From contig ML682233.1 in the NCBI GenBank assembly GCA_007922195.1, forward strand, positions 260,749-324,748: DNA of 64,000 nt, in the 5' to 3' direction. Made by a program: the position numbers and the translations under genes. This DNA is from Podocnemis expansa. Lineage: Eukaryota; Chordata; Testudines; Podocnemididae. Each line of letters starts with the position of its first letter. Position 1 is the stretch's first letter. The notes under the pieces were generated by a model. The model ran no database searches. It saw only the letters and a list, made by a program, of their open reading frames with translations, and was not told where the DNA came from. Shown piece by piece: positions 14,301-29,794 of this stretch.

Positions 14301-16330
14301 TAGATAAGGCTTTTAAGCCTACATCTCGCAATGATCCCTCCGTGGCAGATCCCTCACCCCACAAGAGATCGCAGCACTAACCTGATCAGCTCCCAAGCAT
14401 GGCAGCAACTTTCTACACCTCAGTAAGTACAGTCCCAGTGGCACTGCTTGTGTGGAAAGGCATTCCTGTGGTTAACTGACTGTGGGAACCGGGCCCAAGT
14501 TTGTTAATTTTAATTCTTTCAGATTGAGTCCCCTCCAGGATTGCTGGTCCCATTGCACCTGCATCAGCAAATCCAAATCTGGCCAGGAAGCATCAAAGGG
14601 GCAGGTGCGCATGGAGCAAAGTGGGGTCCTCTGTCTAGCGTGACCTCTCTACAGGACCTGTGGAGCTGCTCCAGAGCTGGTCTCTGGCCCACAGCATTTA
14701 AAAGGTCTGATTGCCCTTGTGACGCTAGCAGTTGCAACATTTCGACAGTTTTATGCTGACAATGTCTCTCTAAGGAGTTCTTTCTTGGGCAACACCGGGA
14801 AGTGTCAACAATGACATAAATCAGCCTTTTTCTTGAACCAAGACACCAAGGCCCAGAGTCTCATGGTTATTCTGATGGGTAAGACCCACAAAAATCTGTG
14901 GGAGTCACACACCTACATTCTTCTGAGGCTTGGGGCCTGAGTGACTATTCTCTGATCCTTTCCCAGTTCCTCCCAGGCTCGCTGCTTGTTTTCCCTGTAA
15001 TACCCGATTCTGCACACAGCTCTACTCAGAGGGGCCCCTGGACCTCCACACAGCAGGGAATGGCAGCTCCCATCAATGAGACCTTACAGCATAAGCTGCA
15101 TCTGACAAGAGAAGGGCCTTGAAAACACACCAGTGGAAGCTGGAAACAACCACACAGCTCCCATCTAGCCCATTTCATCAGATGCCAATTCAATCCAGCG
15201 CCCGCAGTCTCTAACCAGCGTTACCAAGCTGCCCAACATGGCACCGAGCCCACTGAAAATTAAGCCTACCCTTCAGAGGTAGCTGCTAACTGCATCCCGA
15301 GACGAGACAATCTTCTCTACTCAAATCAACTGATCAAGCCAGTACCTCCCCACCAAGCAACCCCAGCCACCACCTGCCAGCAACCAAGTCAACACAAACC
15401 AACCCAGCCACCTCTAGCTCCCTTCCCGCATGCAACACTGCCTCATACCTTGTAATCCTGCACCATCTCCTCCAGCGGGACGACGCTGTGGTGCTTGTGG
15501 CTCCGGGACTCCCTGCACACCACGCAGATGGCCTGCTCATCCACCTCGCAGAAGAGCTTGAGGGGTTCCTGATGTTTCTCACACACGGCTCGTTTCTCCA
15601 GCCCGCAAGCCACTGCTCCTCCGCCCCCAGACCTCCCAGATGCTGAGGTCCCAGCGGCCGGCGACGCGAGCCGCTGGGGGTGTGGGTGCATCTGTTTGAT
15701 GATTTGCACCATGTTGGCCAGCTGGAGGTTGGGCCGGAAGTTCCTCTGGGGGAAGGTCTTCCGACACTGGGGACAGGTGAAGGTGGGGGGGCAACGAGGC
15801 CGAGGAGCCACTGCTACTGGTGGAGTTGGTGGTGGCGGCTCTTCCTCCTCCTCCAGCTCATCATCCTCCATCACCTCTTCATCATAATCATCCTCGAAGT
15901 AGAGCTCATCTTCCACTTCATCTTCCCATATGTCATCCTCTCCTGGGTCGTCCCAGAGATCGCCAACCTCGTCCTCCTCGCTCCATATATCATCTTCCTC
16001 CTCGGCTCCATCATCCCCGTCCCCCTCATCATCCTCGTCGTAATCCAAGTTGTCGTCGTTGTCCAGTTCGTCCACCTCATCCTCATCGCCGCCCATCCCC
16101 GCATCGTCCCCTGGGGCCTCGTACCCCACCTGGCAGTCACCCTCCTCCTCCTCCTCGCATCCCCACAGCTGGGTGATGCACACGCGGCAGAAGTTGTGCC
16201 CGCAGCCGATGGAAACGGGGTCGATGAAGTAGTCAAGGCAGATGGCGCAGACGGCCTCCTCCTGCAGCGTCTCCACCACATTCGGCCGTCCGCTCGGGCT
16301 CCCCACGGAGCTGCCTTCCCCGGCCGCCAT
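8328..16330 (-). CDS. TRIM41: TRIM41, E3 ubiquitin ligase, complete coding region in six exons
   Basis: Minus-strand coding exons, 5' to 3', are 15449-16330, 13006-13101, 12155-12385, 11161-11183, 9723-9850 and 8328-8845. Lengths 882, 96, 231, 23, 128 and 518 sum to 626 codons including the stop; human TRIM41 is about 630 aa. The RING starts C28-A-I-C31 and C43-G-H45..C48..C51. About 134 mostly Asp/Glu residues then separate C51 from the last ligand pair C186-P-Q-C189, a TRIM41 hallmark. A B-box with [20 protein letters not shown], a coiled coil (exons 2-3) and PRY-SPRY ([12 protein letters not shown] to [17 protein letters not shown]) follow. The first in-frame ATG is used; an in-frame TGA lies just upstream. 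The exon 2 donor is GC (13004-13005). The gene is convergent with RACK1. Confidence 0.96.
10205..10602. mobile_element. hAT-like element in TRIM41 intron (between 128- and 23-bp exons)
   Basis: The left end is CAGTGGTTGATAGCACCC and the right end is GGTTGAGAACCACTG, forming imperfect terminal inverted repeats around a GC-rich non-coding core. No clear 8-bp target duplication was found. Confidence 0.55.
11608..11819. mobile_element. Palindrome-rich element with GTCTACAC-type ends, TRIM41 intron
   Basis: It begins GGCCATGTCTACACTAGC and ends GTGAAGACATAG. It contains an internal perfect hairpin around AGCTCGGACTGAGC..GCTCAGTCCGAGCT and repeats of CTAGTTCAAACTA. The same end type occurs at 47068-47475 and 61870-62308. 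Confidence 0.5.
13579..14035. repeat. Probable degraded element with GTCTAC-type ends, TRIM41 first intron
   Basis: The start AGGGTTTGTCTACTC and later AGGCAAGTCTACACTTC and CATCTACACTGGGGG resemble the ends of the family at 11608-11819. Boundaries are uncertain. Confidence 0.3.
14152..14253. mobile_element. Family A MITE, single arm
   Basis: It contains AAGAGTCCTGTGGCACCTTG, AACTAACAGATTTCTTCAGG, CAAGCTTTCATGGGCTCC and ACTTCATCAGAT. Only one half of the palindrome remains. Confidence 0.55.
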
Positions 16331-16390
16331 GGACCCGCTGGGCCTGCGGGACCCCCACTCAGCTTCCTCCTTGGGTCCTGAGATCCTTCA

Positions 16391-17290
16391 CTGGGCCCTA
16401 AAACCCCTTCCCTGACCTGACAATGGGTCCTGACCCCCTGCTCTTCCTATAAGGGGGCCTGAACCCCTTCCCTGACCTCCCAATGGGTCCTGAGTCCCTT
16501 GTGCCTCCTCTAACGGGTCCGGAGCCCCCTGCCCCTCCTCTAACGGGTCCTGAGCCCCCAACACAGGGTCCTGAACCTCCTCCTTGACCTGCCAATGGGT
16601 CCAGAGTCCCTGCTCTTTCTCTAAGGGGTCCTGAACCCCTTCCCTGAGCTGCCAATGGATCCAGAGCCCCCTGCCCCTCCTCTAATGGGTCCTGAGCGCC
16701 CACCACAGGGTCCTGAAACCCTTTCCTGACCTGCCAATGGGTCCTGACCCCTTGCTCTTCCTCTAAGGGGTCCTGAGCACCCACCACAGGGTCCTGACCC
16801 CTTGCTCTTCCTCTAAAGGGTCCTGAGCCCCTTTCCTGACCTGCCAATGGGTCCTGACCCCTTGCTCTTCCTTTAATGGGTCCTGAGCACCCACCACAGG
16901 GTCCTGAACCCCTTCCCTCACCTGCCAATGGGTCCAGAGCCCCCTGCCCCTCCTCTAATGGGTCCTGAGCCCCAACCACAGGGTCCTGAACCCCTTTCCT
17001 GACCTGCCAATGGGTCCTGACCCCTTGTTCTTCCTCTAAGGGGTCCTGAGCACCCACCACAGGGTCCTGAACCCCTTCCCTCACCTGCCAATGGGTCCAG
17101 AGCCCCCTGCCCCTCCTCTAAAGGGTCCTGAGCCCCCACCACAGGGTCCTGAACCCTTCCCTGATCCCTCAGTGGGTCCTGAGCCCCCTGCCCTGAACCC
17201 CTCCCCCAATGGGTCCTCAGCCCCCCCAGCGAGTCCTGAGTCCCTGGCCCTGATCCTTCCCCCACACAGGATCCTGAGTCCCTCCCCCCG
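16391..17290. repeat. GC-rich minisatellite upstream of TRIM41, about 82-bp higher-order unit
   Basis: Three submotifs alternate, each opening with GGGTCC: a 31-mer ending CACCTGCCAAT, a 29-30-mer ending CCTCCTCTAA(T/G), and a 21-mer ending CACCACA. Together they form units of about 81-82 bp repeated roughly nine times. The array sits immediately upstream of the TRIM41 start codon on the minus strand, between it and the CpG-rich region. Frames across the array stay open on the minus strand for over 200 codons (16398-17084), simply because the unit lacks stops in some frames. Confidence 0.85.
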
Positions 17291-17299
17291 TGGGTGCTG

Positions 17300-17690
17300 A
17301 GCCCCCTGCCCGCAGCCCCGCCCCCCCGGGGCCTTCCGCTCCCCCAGGCCCCGGCCCAGCGGGCAGCTCCCCCAGCCGAGGCAGGCTTGCGAAGGCCGCT
17401 CTAGCCACCCACCCCTGCTCCTCTCTATGGCGGAAGAGGAAGGCGCGGCCCCTGCTCCCGGAAGCGGTTGCGAGACGCTGCGTCCCCTCGCGGGGAGACC
17501 ACACGCGCGGCGGTCACCTGACCGGAAGTGGCGGGGAGGCGTGTCCTCAGCGCGCTGTTTGAAGAGAGGCGGCCGCGGGGCGCTCCTTCCTCCGCTCTCT
17601 ATGGTACACAGCGCGCTGGGCGGGCCGGGCGGAGCCGGCGGAACTCCCCGCCACGGCCTGGGCGGCAATAAACTAATGGGCGAGTGCAGA
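17300..17690 (-). promoter_or_regulatory. CpG-rich probable promoter region of TRIM41
   Basis: Dense CpG sequence with ETS-type sites (CCCGGAAGCGG near 17458, ACCGGAAGTGGCGGGG at 17520) and an E-box-like palindrome GGTCACCTGACC just before the latter. It is the only CpG island-like stretch 5' of TRIM41. It may work in both directions, but no plus-strand gene is evident next to it. Assignment to TRIM41 is an inference. Confidence 0.5.
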
Positions 17691-17965
17691 GCCTGGGGGG
17701 ATCAGGGAGTGACATGGACTCACGCCTCGTCTGACATTGAATCACATCCAGGTGTCACTCCGGATTATCCCTCTCCTGTGGTGGGGGATCTTCAGGAAGC
17801 AGCAGGGAGGGGGGCTGAGGCTGGGGGCCCAGAGGGGGGCAGGAGGGACTAGTGGGAAGAGGGATGGGGGTGAGGCGATGCAGGGGGATCAGCCAGGGGG
17901 TTGTTATGGGGCTGGGGATGACAGAGGGAGGGGAGCGCCCACCCCTTGGGGTAGCAGGGGTCTGT

Positions 17966-18276
17966 ATTCCCTCTAAGCTGTGCACCTGGCGCGCACCCAG
18001 GTTGTGAAACCTGCACACACAACAAAGTAAAGCCCCCCCCCCAAATTCAACAGGGCTTAAATTTTTATGCTACTTGAAGAAGGTGGTTTCAAGTCGCGTG
18101 TTTCCAATAAGCTTTTGTAATTTCTAAAATCAATTCCATCGCCATATCAAAATACAGCTGAGACATCATTTGCATCATACACAAGTTTGGCAAGACTCAC
18201 AAATTCAGACACTGGTTCCAAAAAATGTGCACAAAAGAAATTTTGGGGGGTACACAGCCTATGAAAAATTAGGGGG
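17966..18276. mobile_element. Family B MITE (TTCCCTCTAA ends)
   Basis: It begins TTCCCTCTAAGCTGTGCAC, carries the AGGTTGTGAAACCTGCACAC block and ends near GTACACAGCCTATGAAAAAT. Ends of this family are inverted (TTCCCTCTAA / TTAGAGGGAA). The middle resembles the copy at 30395-30590. Confidence 0.55.
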
Positions 18277-18626
18277 AGCTCTGCAGGGCAGGGAGAGGAT
18301 GTCCCACCCAGCATCCAGGGGGAATTTTTTCCTTTATACCTTGTCAGACCAGCATTGGAGGTGGGCCATGGTTCCCTGAGGGCTCAGAGATACAAGGAAA
18401 ATATCCAGACTCAACCTCGCAGGACACACTCACGCCCTGCTCCCAATTTATTATTGTCCGGACACACTCGCTCTTGGGGGCTGATTCCTGAGTGCTGGGT
18501 GTTTGGGGTCGAGTGGGGTCTTGCAGGGTTCCCTCTAATTTTTTGTAGGCTGTGTGCACAAAAAATTTCTCTGTGTGCAGTAATATTAGCACTGTTGAAT
18601 TTTTGGGGCACACTTTATTTCGTTAA

Positions 18627-18755
18627 GCTCCAAAGGAATAGGCATGTTAGTCTAGTAAAGCAAAAAAGGCAAGGAGTCTTGCGGCACTGAAAGAGTAACA
18701 GATTATCACAGAAGCTTTTGTGGGAGAATATCCAACTTCGTCAGATGCTTTGAAG
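18627..18755. mobile_element. Family A MITE nested in family B
   Basis: CTCCAAAGGAATAGGCATG, TTAGTCTAGTAAAGC, AGGAGTCTTGCGGCACTG and CTTTTGTGGGAGAATATCC are recognisable family-A blocks lying inside the family-B copy at 18528-19036. Confidence 0.6.
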
Positions 18756-18835
18756 AGAAAAAATTAATTTTTTTATTTTGTTGTGTGCGCAGGTTTCGCA
18801 ACCCGTGTGCATGCACACATATGCACAGCTTAGGG

Positions 18836-19023
18836 CAGGGGTCTCAAATATGCGGCCCACAGACCACGTGCGGCTCTCCAGCTGCTTCTTGTGGCCCACA
18901 ATGACACTGTCATTACCATATAAGTGCAATATCATTATATCAGAAGGTTTCAGTGGTGCGTCCCTTGGGCTACCGTACTTGTCCTCATGCAGCCGTCATG
19001 GTGGTTTGAGTTTGAGACCTCTG
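18836..19023. mobile_element. Family C hAT MITE with target duplication
   Basis: Ends are CAGGGGTCTCAAATATGCGG and GAGTTTGAGACCTCTG. Flanks GCTTAGGG (18828-18835) and GCTTAGCA (19024-19031) match at six of eight positions. Other copies are at 37925-38113, 40034-40203, 43592-43778 and 54581-54768. Confidence 0.75.
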
Positions 19024-19858
19024 GCTTAGCAGGAACAGTGCTTTTGTGCAGGATTCAGAGCTCAGCCCCCCTGTGTGCCCAGCCCGGACAAGGACTTTCT
19101 CCAGTGGCTGGAGCTAGCCCTGAACTCCACCAGGTGATGGAGAGACCTGGGTAGAAGTGCTAGGAGGACCAGGAAAGTGAGTCTCCACAAAGAGCCGCTT
19201 TCAGGGGCCTTCTGGTGAGTTTGTATGTCCAGGAGCTGCTGCCCCCAGTGACACACCCAGGCCCATACTCCATCGCTCTGCTGGAGACCAAAGGTCCAGG
19301 GGAACAGGACGGTAACCAGTTCACCCAGGAAGAGCAGAAAAGGGCCAGAGAGGGAGATTGTTAAAACTGAAAGGGGCAGCAGCAAGAGAGGGAACCAGCT
19401 CCTAAAACTGGCCAGCACCAACCCCCATTGCAGACTGACTTTCCTGGGAACAAAGTGAGGCGCCAACAATGAATATCCAGGGCCTGCCTCTGGTGTGGCC
19501 CCATGCTGAGAATACACAGCCCTTGGGGGCAGAATTAGGCGGAAGCCACCAAAGAGGTTCCTTGGATCCTGCTCCTTTCTAGTGTTTGACTCAGACAATG
19601 TGTGAGTCTTCATGTATGTCTCAGGCCATTTAGTACAGGTTGGAGAAGCCAGGTCTGGGTTGTACTAAAGTGACTTAAGGTTTTTCCTAGCTTGGCACCA
19701 TCTCTCTCCAAGGAAGGAGCCTGGGAGAGAGGGAAAATCAGGGTGTGCAGTGAACTAAATCTCTTCTGAAACTCCCCTTTGACCTTCTTCTCCAGGCAGG
19801 CTGAGGGATCACGTCCACATTTGGTTCCAGATCGTCGTGTTTCCCTGGAGGACTGGAA

Positions 19859-24435
<4,577 letters not shown>

Positions 24436-25000
24436 CCCCATCAATGCGTTGACTGCGGGAAGAGTTTCTGTCAGAGCTCAAACCTTATTATGCATCAGAG
24501 AACCCACTCGAGGACTAAACCCTATAAGTGTCTCCACTCTGGGAAATGGCTGGATGTTAGTTCTGCCGTTATTGTCCATCAGAGAACCCACACAGGAGAG
24601 AAGCCCTGTAAATGCTTGGACTGTGGGAAAAGCTTCAGTCACAGCTCAAACCTTGCTAAACATCAGGGAATCCCATGGGAGAAAGAACCTGTAAGTGGGA
24701 AATGTTTCCATAGGAAGTCAAGCCTTAGGACTTGTCAGGAGAACTGCCTGGGGTGAAAGACCCTGGAAGTGTGTCAGTTGTGGAGGTTTTTTCAGAGATC
24801 AACCTTTAGTACACATCAGACGATCCACAAAATAGAAAAGCCCGGAAAATGCCTGGACTATGGGAAAAGCTTCAGTAACAGCTCAAAGATGAGTTAGTAC
24901 TAAAGAACCCACAGCAGAGAGAGAAAGACCCTGAATGTGGGGCAAACGTTCAGTATTCAACAGTAGTAAATCCATGCAGGGAAGAAACCTTTGAGATGTC
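24436..25000 (+). pseudogene. Decayed continuation of the zinc-finger array
   Basis: In the same frame as the gene, past its stop, 24436-24756 encodes QCVDCGKSFCQSSNLIMHQR (a full finger), then YKCLHSGKWLDVSSAVIVHQ (second Cys lost), then [20 protein letters not shown] (second His lost), then further damaged motifs. Beyond 24756 more remnants are visible in broken frames (CVSCGG.F.RDQPLVHIR-like; CLDYGKSFSNSSK). This segment was once coding and now lies in the 3' UTR unless the stop is read through. Confidence 0.8.
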
Positions 25001-25920
25001 CTAAGTATAGAAAATGTTCCAAGTGGAGCTGAGAGCATATTGGACATGAGAGACTCCTCCACACGGCAGGGAAATTCTCTCAGGGCCCTGACTAGAGCTG
25101 GACACAGGAAATGGTCCATCACCTCATTTCCACACCCATCAGGGGCATTTGATTCTCAAGGATCCAGCTGTCTGTTGCTGGGGTGAGGAAACAGCAGCAG
25201 CCGACCCTTGGAGCTGTTCCTGACGAGGGGAGATGGTGACTCCTTCCTTCCACAGGGCGCTGGCTTCTGGGGGATCACGTTTTAATGGCCCAGAAGGATG
25301 GGTTGCGGGGAGGAAACAGGATTGAATGTGTGGAGTTGGAGAAGCTGGGAAGCAGAGGGAGCTGGGTGCTGGGGCTATCAAGTGTTTGGGGATCATTGGA
25401 TTCGAGGAGCAGGGAGCATATGGGTAGAGAGGTGCTGCTCACCCCCTCTATCCCTTCTCTACTTCCCCTCTATATTCAGGAAACACCACTGAGAAGGACA
25501 GAGTCCCACTGGACCTTTTGTGGGAAAGCTAAAGACCTGAGATCTCATCCCTGTGTCTCCAGCATCAGCCTCCAAGGGTCTCTGTATGGTGGGAAATGTG
25601 GACAGGATTAACTGTCAGATGTCAAAAATCCTCTGTATCCCCTTCAGCCTGTAGCCATTGGGTTTTCTGTTCTCCAAACATTCATGTTTGTGACTGGATC
25701 CCGGCATCTCTCACTGACTGGCCAGCCTTTTCCATCTGCTTTAACTTGTTTCTCTTTTCCTGGTGCCCATTGGAGCTGGGGACAGCACTAAGCTGGGCTG
25801 GGGAGGAATGTACCGGGCTGAGTTTTGGGCCCTGGTTGAGGAGATGGTTTTAGTTTGTTTTTCTGGCTTTGCAATGATAAAGCAAACCTTAGTTTCTCAA
25901 ACTCTGTGTCCCATGTCATG

Positions 25921-25926
25921 AATAAA
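25921..25926 (+). terminator. Candidate poly(A) signal of the KRAB-ZNF gene
   Basis: AATAAA, followed at once by a second overlapping-type AATAAA at 25929, about 1.5 kb after the stop. KRAB-ZNF transcripts commonly have 3' UTRs of this size. Confidence 0.5.
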
Positions 25927-25945
25927 GAATAAAAAGGGTCTGGAA

Positions 25946-27998
25946 TGTACCTTGGAGGGACTCCTCTTAGAGATGTTCTTTCCCAAAATACCACAGACAG
26001 CAGATACCAGAGCTACCAGCCTTCTGGGGGTTCACGCTCTTCCATAGGTCCATGGGGGAAAATCAATCAGACATGGGGGGGACTCGCATAGAGTTGTCAT
26101 TTCCCATTCAGCTGCCTCCTAGAGAAGAAGACTCAATGAGCCATGGAGGCAATTTTTTGGACCTCAGTGGATCAGCTGTGGAGAGGAGTGGTAAGCTGTT
26201 TCTAAGAGCACCTTGAGGCCTACCAATGAAAAGTGCTGTTTAATCCTCAGGTATTGTTTCGGTTTATTTTGGTCCATGCAAAATGAGGCCCTCCACTCAG
26301 CTGGATGGTATTTCTTTGAAGGTGATGCAATGACTGGATCGCAGCATCGGATCAATTAAAAAATTCCTGGCACTCTTCTAGCCAGCTGTCAGAGAAAGCT
26401 GGTGCTTTTGACGACATCGGAAAATTCTGAGGGGGAAATTGGAGCTCTCCAGGCAGCCACTCACTAGATCCGTCTGCTTCAACCTGGTTTGCTGTTGGCA
26501 AAGATCTGGTATACGGCCGCCACTGAGGTTTGGGTGGCCAAGGGGACTGTGGTGTTGCAGTGCCTAATTTTTAAGTGCGTAGGAAAGCAGTGAAACCTGG
26601 GATCAAGAAAACGTGAATTAGTCAGCTAGGATTGCTGTAATGTGGGGAGAGATGGGCACCTAAGAATGCGATTGACAGAGACCAGCATGTGAAGCAAGTA
26701 TGGTGACCTGACAGTAAATGTGAAAAATCAGGATGGGGCTGATGGTAACAGGCATATATAGAAGACAGCCCCAAACACTAGGACAGTTGGTCACCCGGTA
26801 GGGAAGGAATGGCTTACTGGACAATGAGAGATGCTGAAGACAGGGTACGTTCTACAAAATCCTGCCCCCACGGCCAGTATTTAGGTGCCTCTGATTGCTC
26901 AGCAACTGATGAGTCTCCCTCTCTTGGATTCAGGTGTCTAACCTCATGTGATAAGCATCTAGGTCCCCACAAAGCAGCCAGAGAAGGGAAGCATAGAGCG
27001 ATTCCTCCCTTCAACTTTTAGCCCACTGGTTAACATGGTCACTCTGACGTGGAAGACATTGTGAGAAAAGATCTGAAGAGTCTACAGCTCACAAGGCCAT
27101 GTGCTAACCAGGTGGCCCTGTGAGCTGATGTAGGGTTTAGGAATTTACTTTCTATACCTCAGACTGTAAGTTGTCTGTGCTCGTGGTAAAGATTTCTTAT
27201 GTTCCAAAGCTTGTTGATTATCCCAAAAATATCTGCCAATGGTGGACTCCATTCATCAAGCCTGGAAGACTGTGCAAGCCTCCAACGGGGAGGAGAAGGG
27301 GTGATCTCCAGTGGTGAATTCTTGGGGCTATTGCCACAAATCTGCGCACCATTTATGGTGTCTGTCATGTCCTTTTTGTGATGCAGACGGTGCTGGTTTT
27401 TATCCATTTCTTTCTTGTTCCAGGTTACAGCCATGATTTGGTTTACTTCAGGGTGTCTTTTGATCCCCATGCCTTATTTTTTCTCATTCTGTATTTATTT
27501 TTATGAGACAACATAATCTGATCCCTGAGCAGCCCACCCTGTGAAATGTATTTGGGATCAAGCAAAGGCGGCCACTTTGAAAAGCAAAGGTTGTAAATTA
27601 TTTGATATTGCTGATGTTCTTTGATTGATTTTTCCCCCCCACCTTTGTTGCCTTCATTTGGAGTTTAGCTGTTACAGTCTTATACAGCAGAGAGCTTTTC
27701 TTCTCAGCAGAGTTAATCCAACTTTTTCAGGGCTGGTCTATCCTAGAAGCACAATGGGCCACTGTCGGAGCTGGGTCATTGGATTAGATGGGTTGTTGCA
27801 CTGACACGGCGTGGTCCTGTTTATGTTCCACTCTTCATCACCCTGGCTCTTCTGGGTGTTCGGAAGGTGGATCACCCAAGAGAAGGAGCCTTTTGTATCA
27901 AGAAGGTTACAAAGAGCAATGCCTCAATTGCATAAAATTGGAAATGATGGCTGAGAAAATAGCACTCTGGAGCTGCTCTAGAGAGCTGCACAGAAGTA
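25946..27998. other. Intergenic, no gene seen
   Basis: Short open frames exist on both strands, but none has domain signatures, codon regularity or splice context. I recognise no terminal-repeat element here. Confidence 0.45.
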
Positions 27999-28071
27999 GC
28001 CCGGCTAGCTCAGTCGGTAGAGCATGAGACTCTTAATCTCAGGGTCGTGGGTTCGAGCCCCACGTTGGGCG
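27999..28071 (+). tRNA. tRNA-Lys (CTT), copy 1
   Basis: 73 nt with intact cloverleaf. The acceptor is GCCCGGC/GTTGGGC, the D arm contains TAGCTCAGTCGGTAGA (A box), the anticodon loop CTCTTAA gives CTT, the T arm is GTGGG-TTCGAGC-CCCAC (B box) and the discriminator is G. A TTTT terminator begins at 28081. No intron. Confidence 0.97.
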
Positions 28072-28488
28072 GAAAGTTTCTTTTACTTTAAGACAAACCA
28101 AGGGGAATTTGTTTTAACCATTTCCTTCCTGGAAATAAATGTCTGCTTTTAAAAATGTCTGTTTCCAATGATTTTCCTCCTCTATATAGGAAGCAAACAA
28201 GCGATCCTGCTCCAGCATTGATACTCCCACAATCAAAAGGCATCGTTCAGAGCTCATCGCCTTTCTTTTTCTGCCTCAACCAGGACAGAAAAAAAGGACC
28301 AGCAGCAGGTCACTGTCAGTTTTTGTCTCCTGGGGACTGGGCTGCAAGGGAGAGGTTATAGAGGGTGGGTGGCTAATTCGGATTACTCTGAAAAATGTAG
28401 CCCACAAAATTAGTGTGAAAAGTTTAGTTGGCAAGAACTGGATTGCAAGGCTGATTCCAGCCTGTGTGCAAACAGGCAGCACCAGCTG

Positions 28489-28561
28489 GTTTCTGTAGTG
28501 TAGTGGTTATCACGTTCGCCTCACACGCGAAAGGTCCCCGGTTCGAAACCGGGCAGAAACA
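28489..28561 (+). tRNA. tRNA-Val (CAC)
   Basis: 73 nt. The acceptor is GTTTCTG/CAGAAAC, the D arm contains TAGTGTAGTGGTTATCA, the anticodon loop CTCACAC gives CAC, the T arm is CCCGG-TTCGAAA-CCGGG and the discriminator is A. A TTTTT terminator begins at about 28573. No intron. Confidence 0.97.
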
Positions 28562-29084
28562 GCTGCTTTGCCTTTTTCTTGCCCAAAATGTGTTTTTACT
28601 TTCTTTAAGCACTTGCCCCATTTCTCCGCCTACATCTTTTACTTGCATAAGATTGTTGTCTGAAAGTTCACCCCAGATCTTTAACTAGAATATCAGCACA
28701 GTAGATTAATAGTATTGAATTATTGAATAATATTGAATTATGTTATACTGATTGGTCTCATATAATGGATATCTTGTGTTTTTCCCATAAGGGCTTCCTC
28801 ACTTTCAGTGGGCTTAAGATGCATTGATTATTTATTATTTTGCACTGTTATTGTGTAGCGAGCAAAGCAGTGGGCAGAGGGGTATAAACTGATCTAAGAC
28901 AGTGGGTTCTCTTTGCCTTTATTGACATGATGGGATCAACTGGAAGAAAGGCAATCAAATGAGAGGAGGCGAGTTAGAGAAAGAGGTTTAAAGTGAGCTT
29001 GTAAAGTTTGTTCAGCTAAAGGGGAAATGTTCATGGTTGCCACAAAGACCCTCTTCTGGGAAATCACCTGTATTTAAAAAAAAA

Positions 29085-29170
29085 AAAAAAAGCAAGAAGT
29101 CTTGGAGCACTTAAAGACTAACATAAATCAGCCTTTAAGTGCCACAAGACTTCTTGCTCCCCCCCCCCCT
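29085..29170. mobile_element. Family A MITE, deleted core
   Basis: Inverted arms AGCAAGAAGTCTTGGAGCAC and CCACAAGACTTCTTGCT flank a short centre with TTAAAGACTAACATAAATCA. Only the outer parts of the palindrome remain. Confidence 0.5.
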
Positions 29171-29794
29171 TTACTAGACTTTCACTTTACAGACTGCCCC
29201 TTTGGCACCTGTATTTTGTAGCTGGAGGGTTTTTCACCTTGCATCTGGATTTTGCAGCTAAGTTCTGCAAATCAACCTTTTCTTTACATATTGGTTGCCT
29301 GAATACTTGGACACTTTTTTTTTTTTGGCACCCCTATGAGCCCACCCCAGCCTTGAGAGCCACCTCTTTTCACAATGGCTTTTCCTGTCTTGGGGTCAAG
29401 GTGAGTCCAACCATTATTTTACCCACCCTTGTGTGTCCTCCCCCAGTCAGTAAAAGTTGGGCTACAAACGGTGTCACTCCGGAGCAGCTACGGTGGCTTG
29501 ACTACAGGTGTGGACATTCTTATTCCGGAGTAAGACTTTTCTTGTGCACTTTAACACAGAAACGCAGCAAGTCTGGATGAAGAGAGTTAATCAGGGCTGA
29601 GTTAACGTTTGCAGTAGGTGTCAGTGAAAAAACACTGCCTGCTCATGAGCCAATTCCCCATGGAGGTATTGGGGAGCAGTGAGTGAACTATGAAGCACCC
29701 CCACGTGCACTTTTCTGCACAAACCTGTCCTCACTAAAGGATCAGGAACTCCCTGGCTGGTGTTTTCCCCAGTCCTGGGTGTGGGTTTGGCTGA

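Larger units (their letters stand above)
18528..19036. mobile_element. Family B MITE interrupted by two other elements
   Basis: The left end GTTCCCTCTAATTTTTTG is at 18528. The body resumes at about 18775 with TTTTGTTGTGTGCGCAGGTT. The right end CAGCTTAG..GGAAC is split by a hAT element at 18836-19023. A family-A MITE sits at about 18627-18755. Three insertions are therefore stacked here. Confidence 0.65.

Noticed and set aside
15680..16381. Plus-strand frame of 233 codons
   Set aside because: Antisense shadow of the TRIM41 acidic exon; its Ile/Leu/Val-rich product is the complement of GAC/GAG codons.
16398..17084. Long minus-strand open frame of 228 codons
   Set aside because: It lies wholly in the minisatellite and is open only because the repeat unit lacks stops in that frame; no domain, and stops separate it from TRIM41.
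17427..17852. Plus-strand ORF starting MAEEEGAAPAPG in the CpG region
   Set aside because: Good start context, but no recognisable domain, no splice partner, and it ends in ordinary non-coding sequence; likely chance in GC-rich DNA.
19062..19613. Minus-strand ORF of 183 codons with hydrophobic segment
   Set aside because: No family resemblance, lies in the 5' region of the plus-strand KRAB gene, no splice or promoter support.
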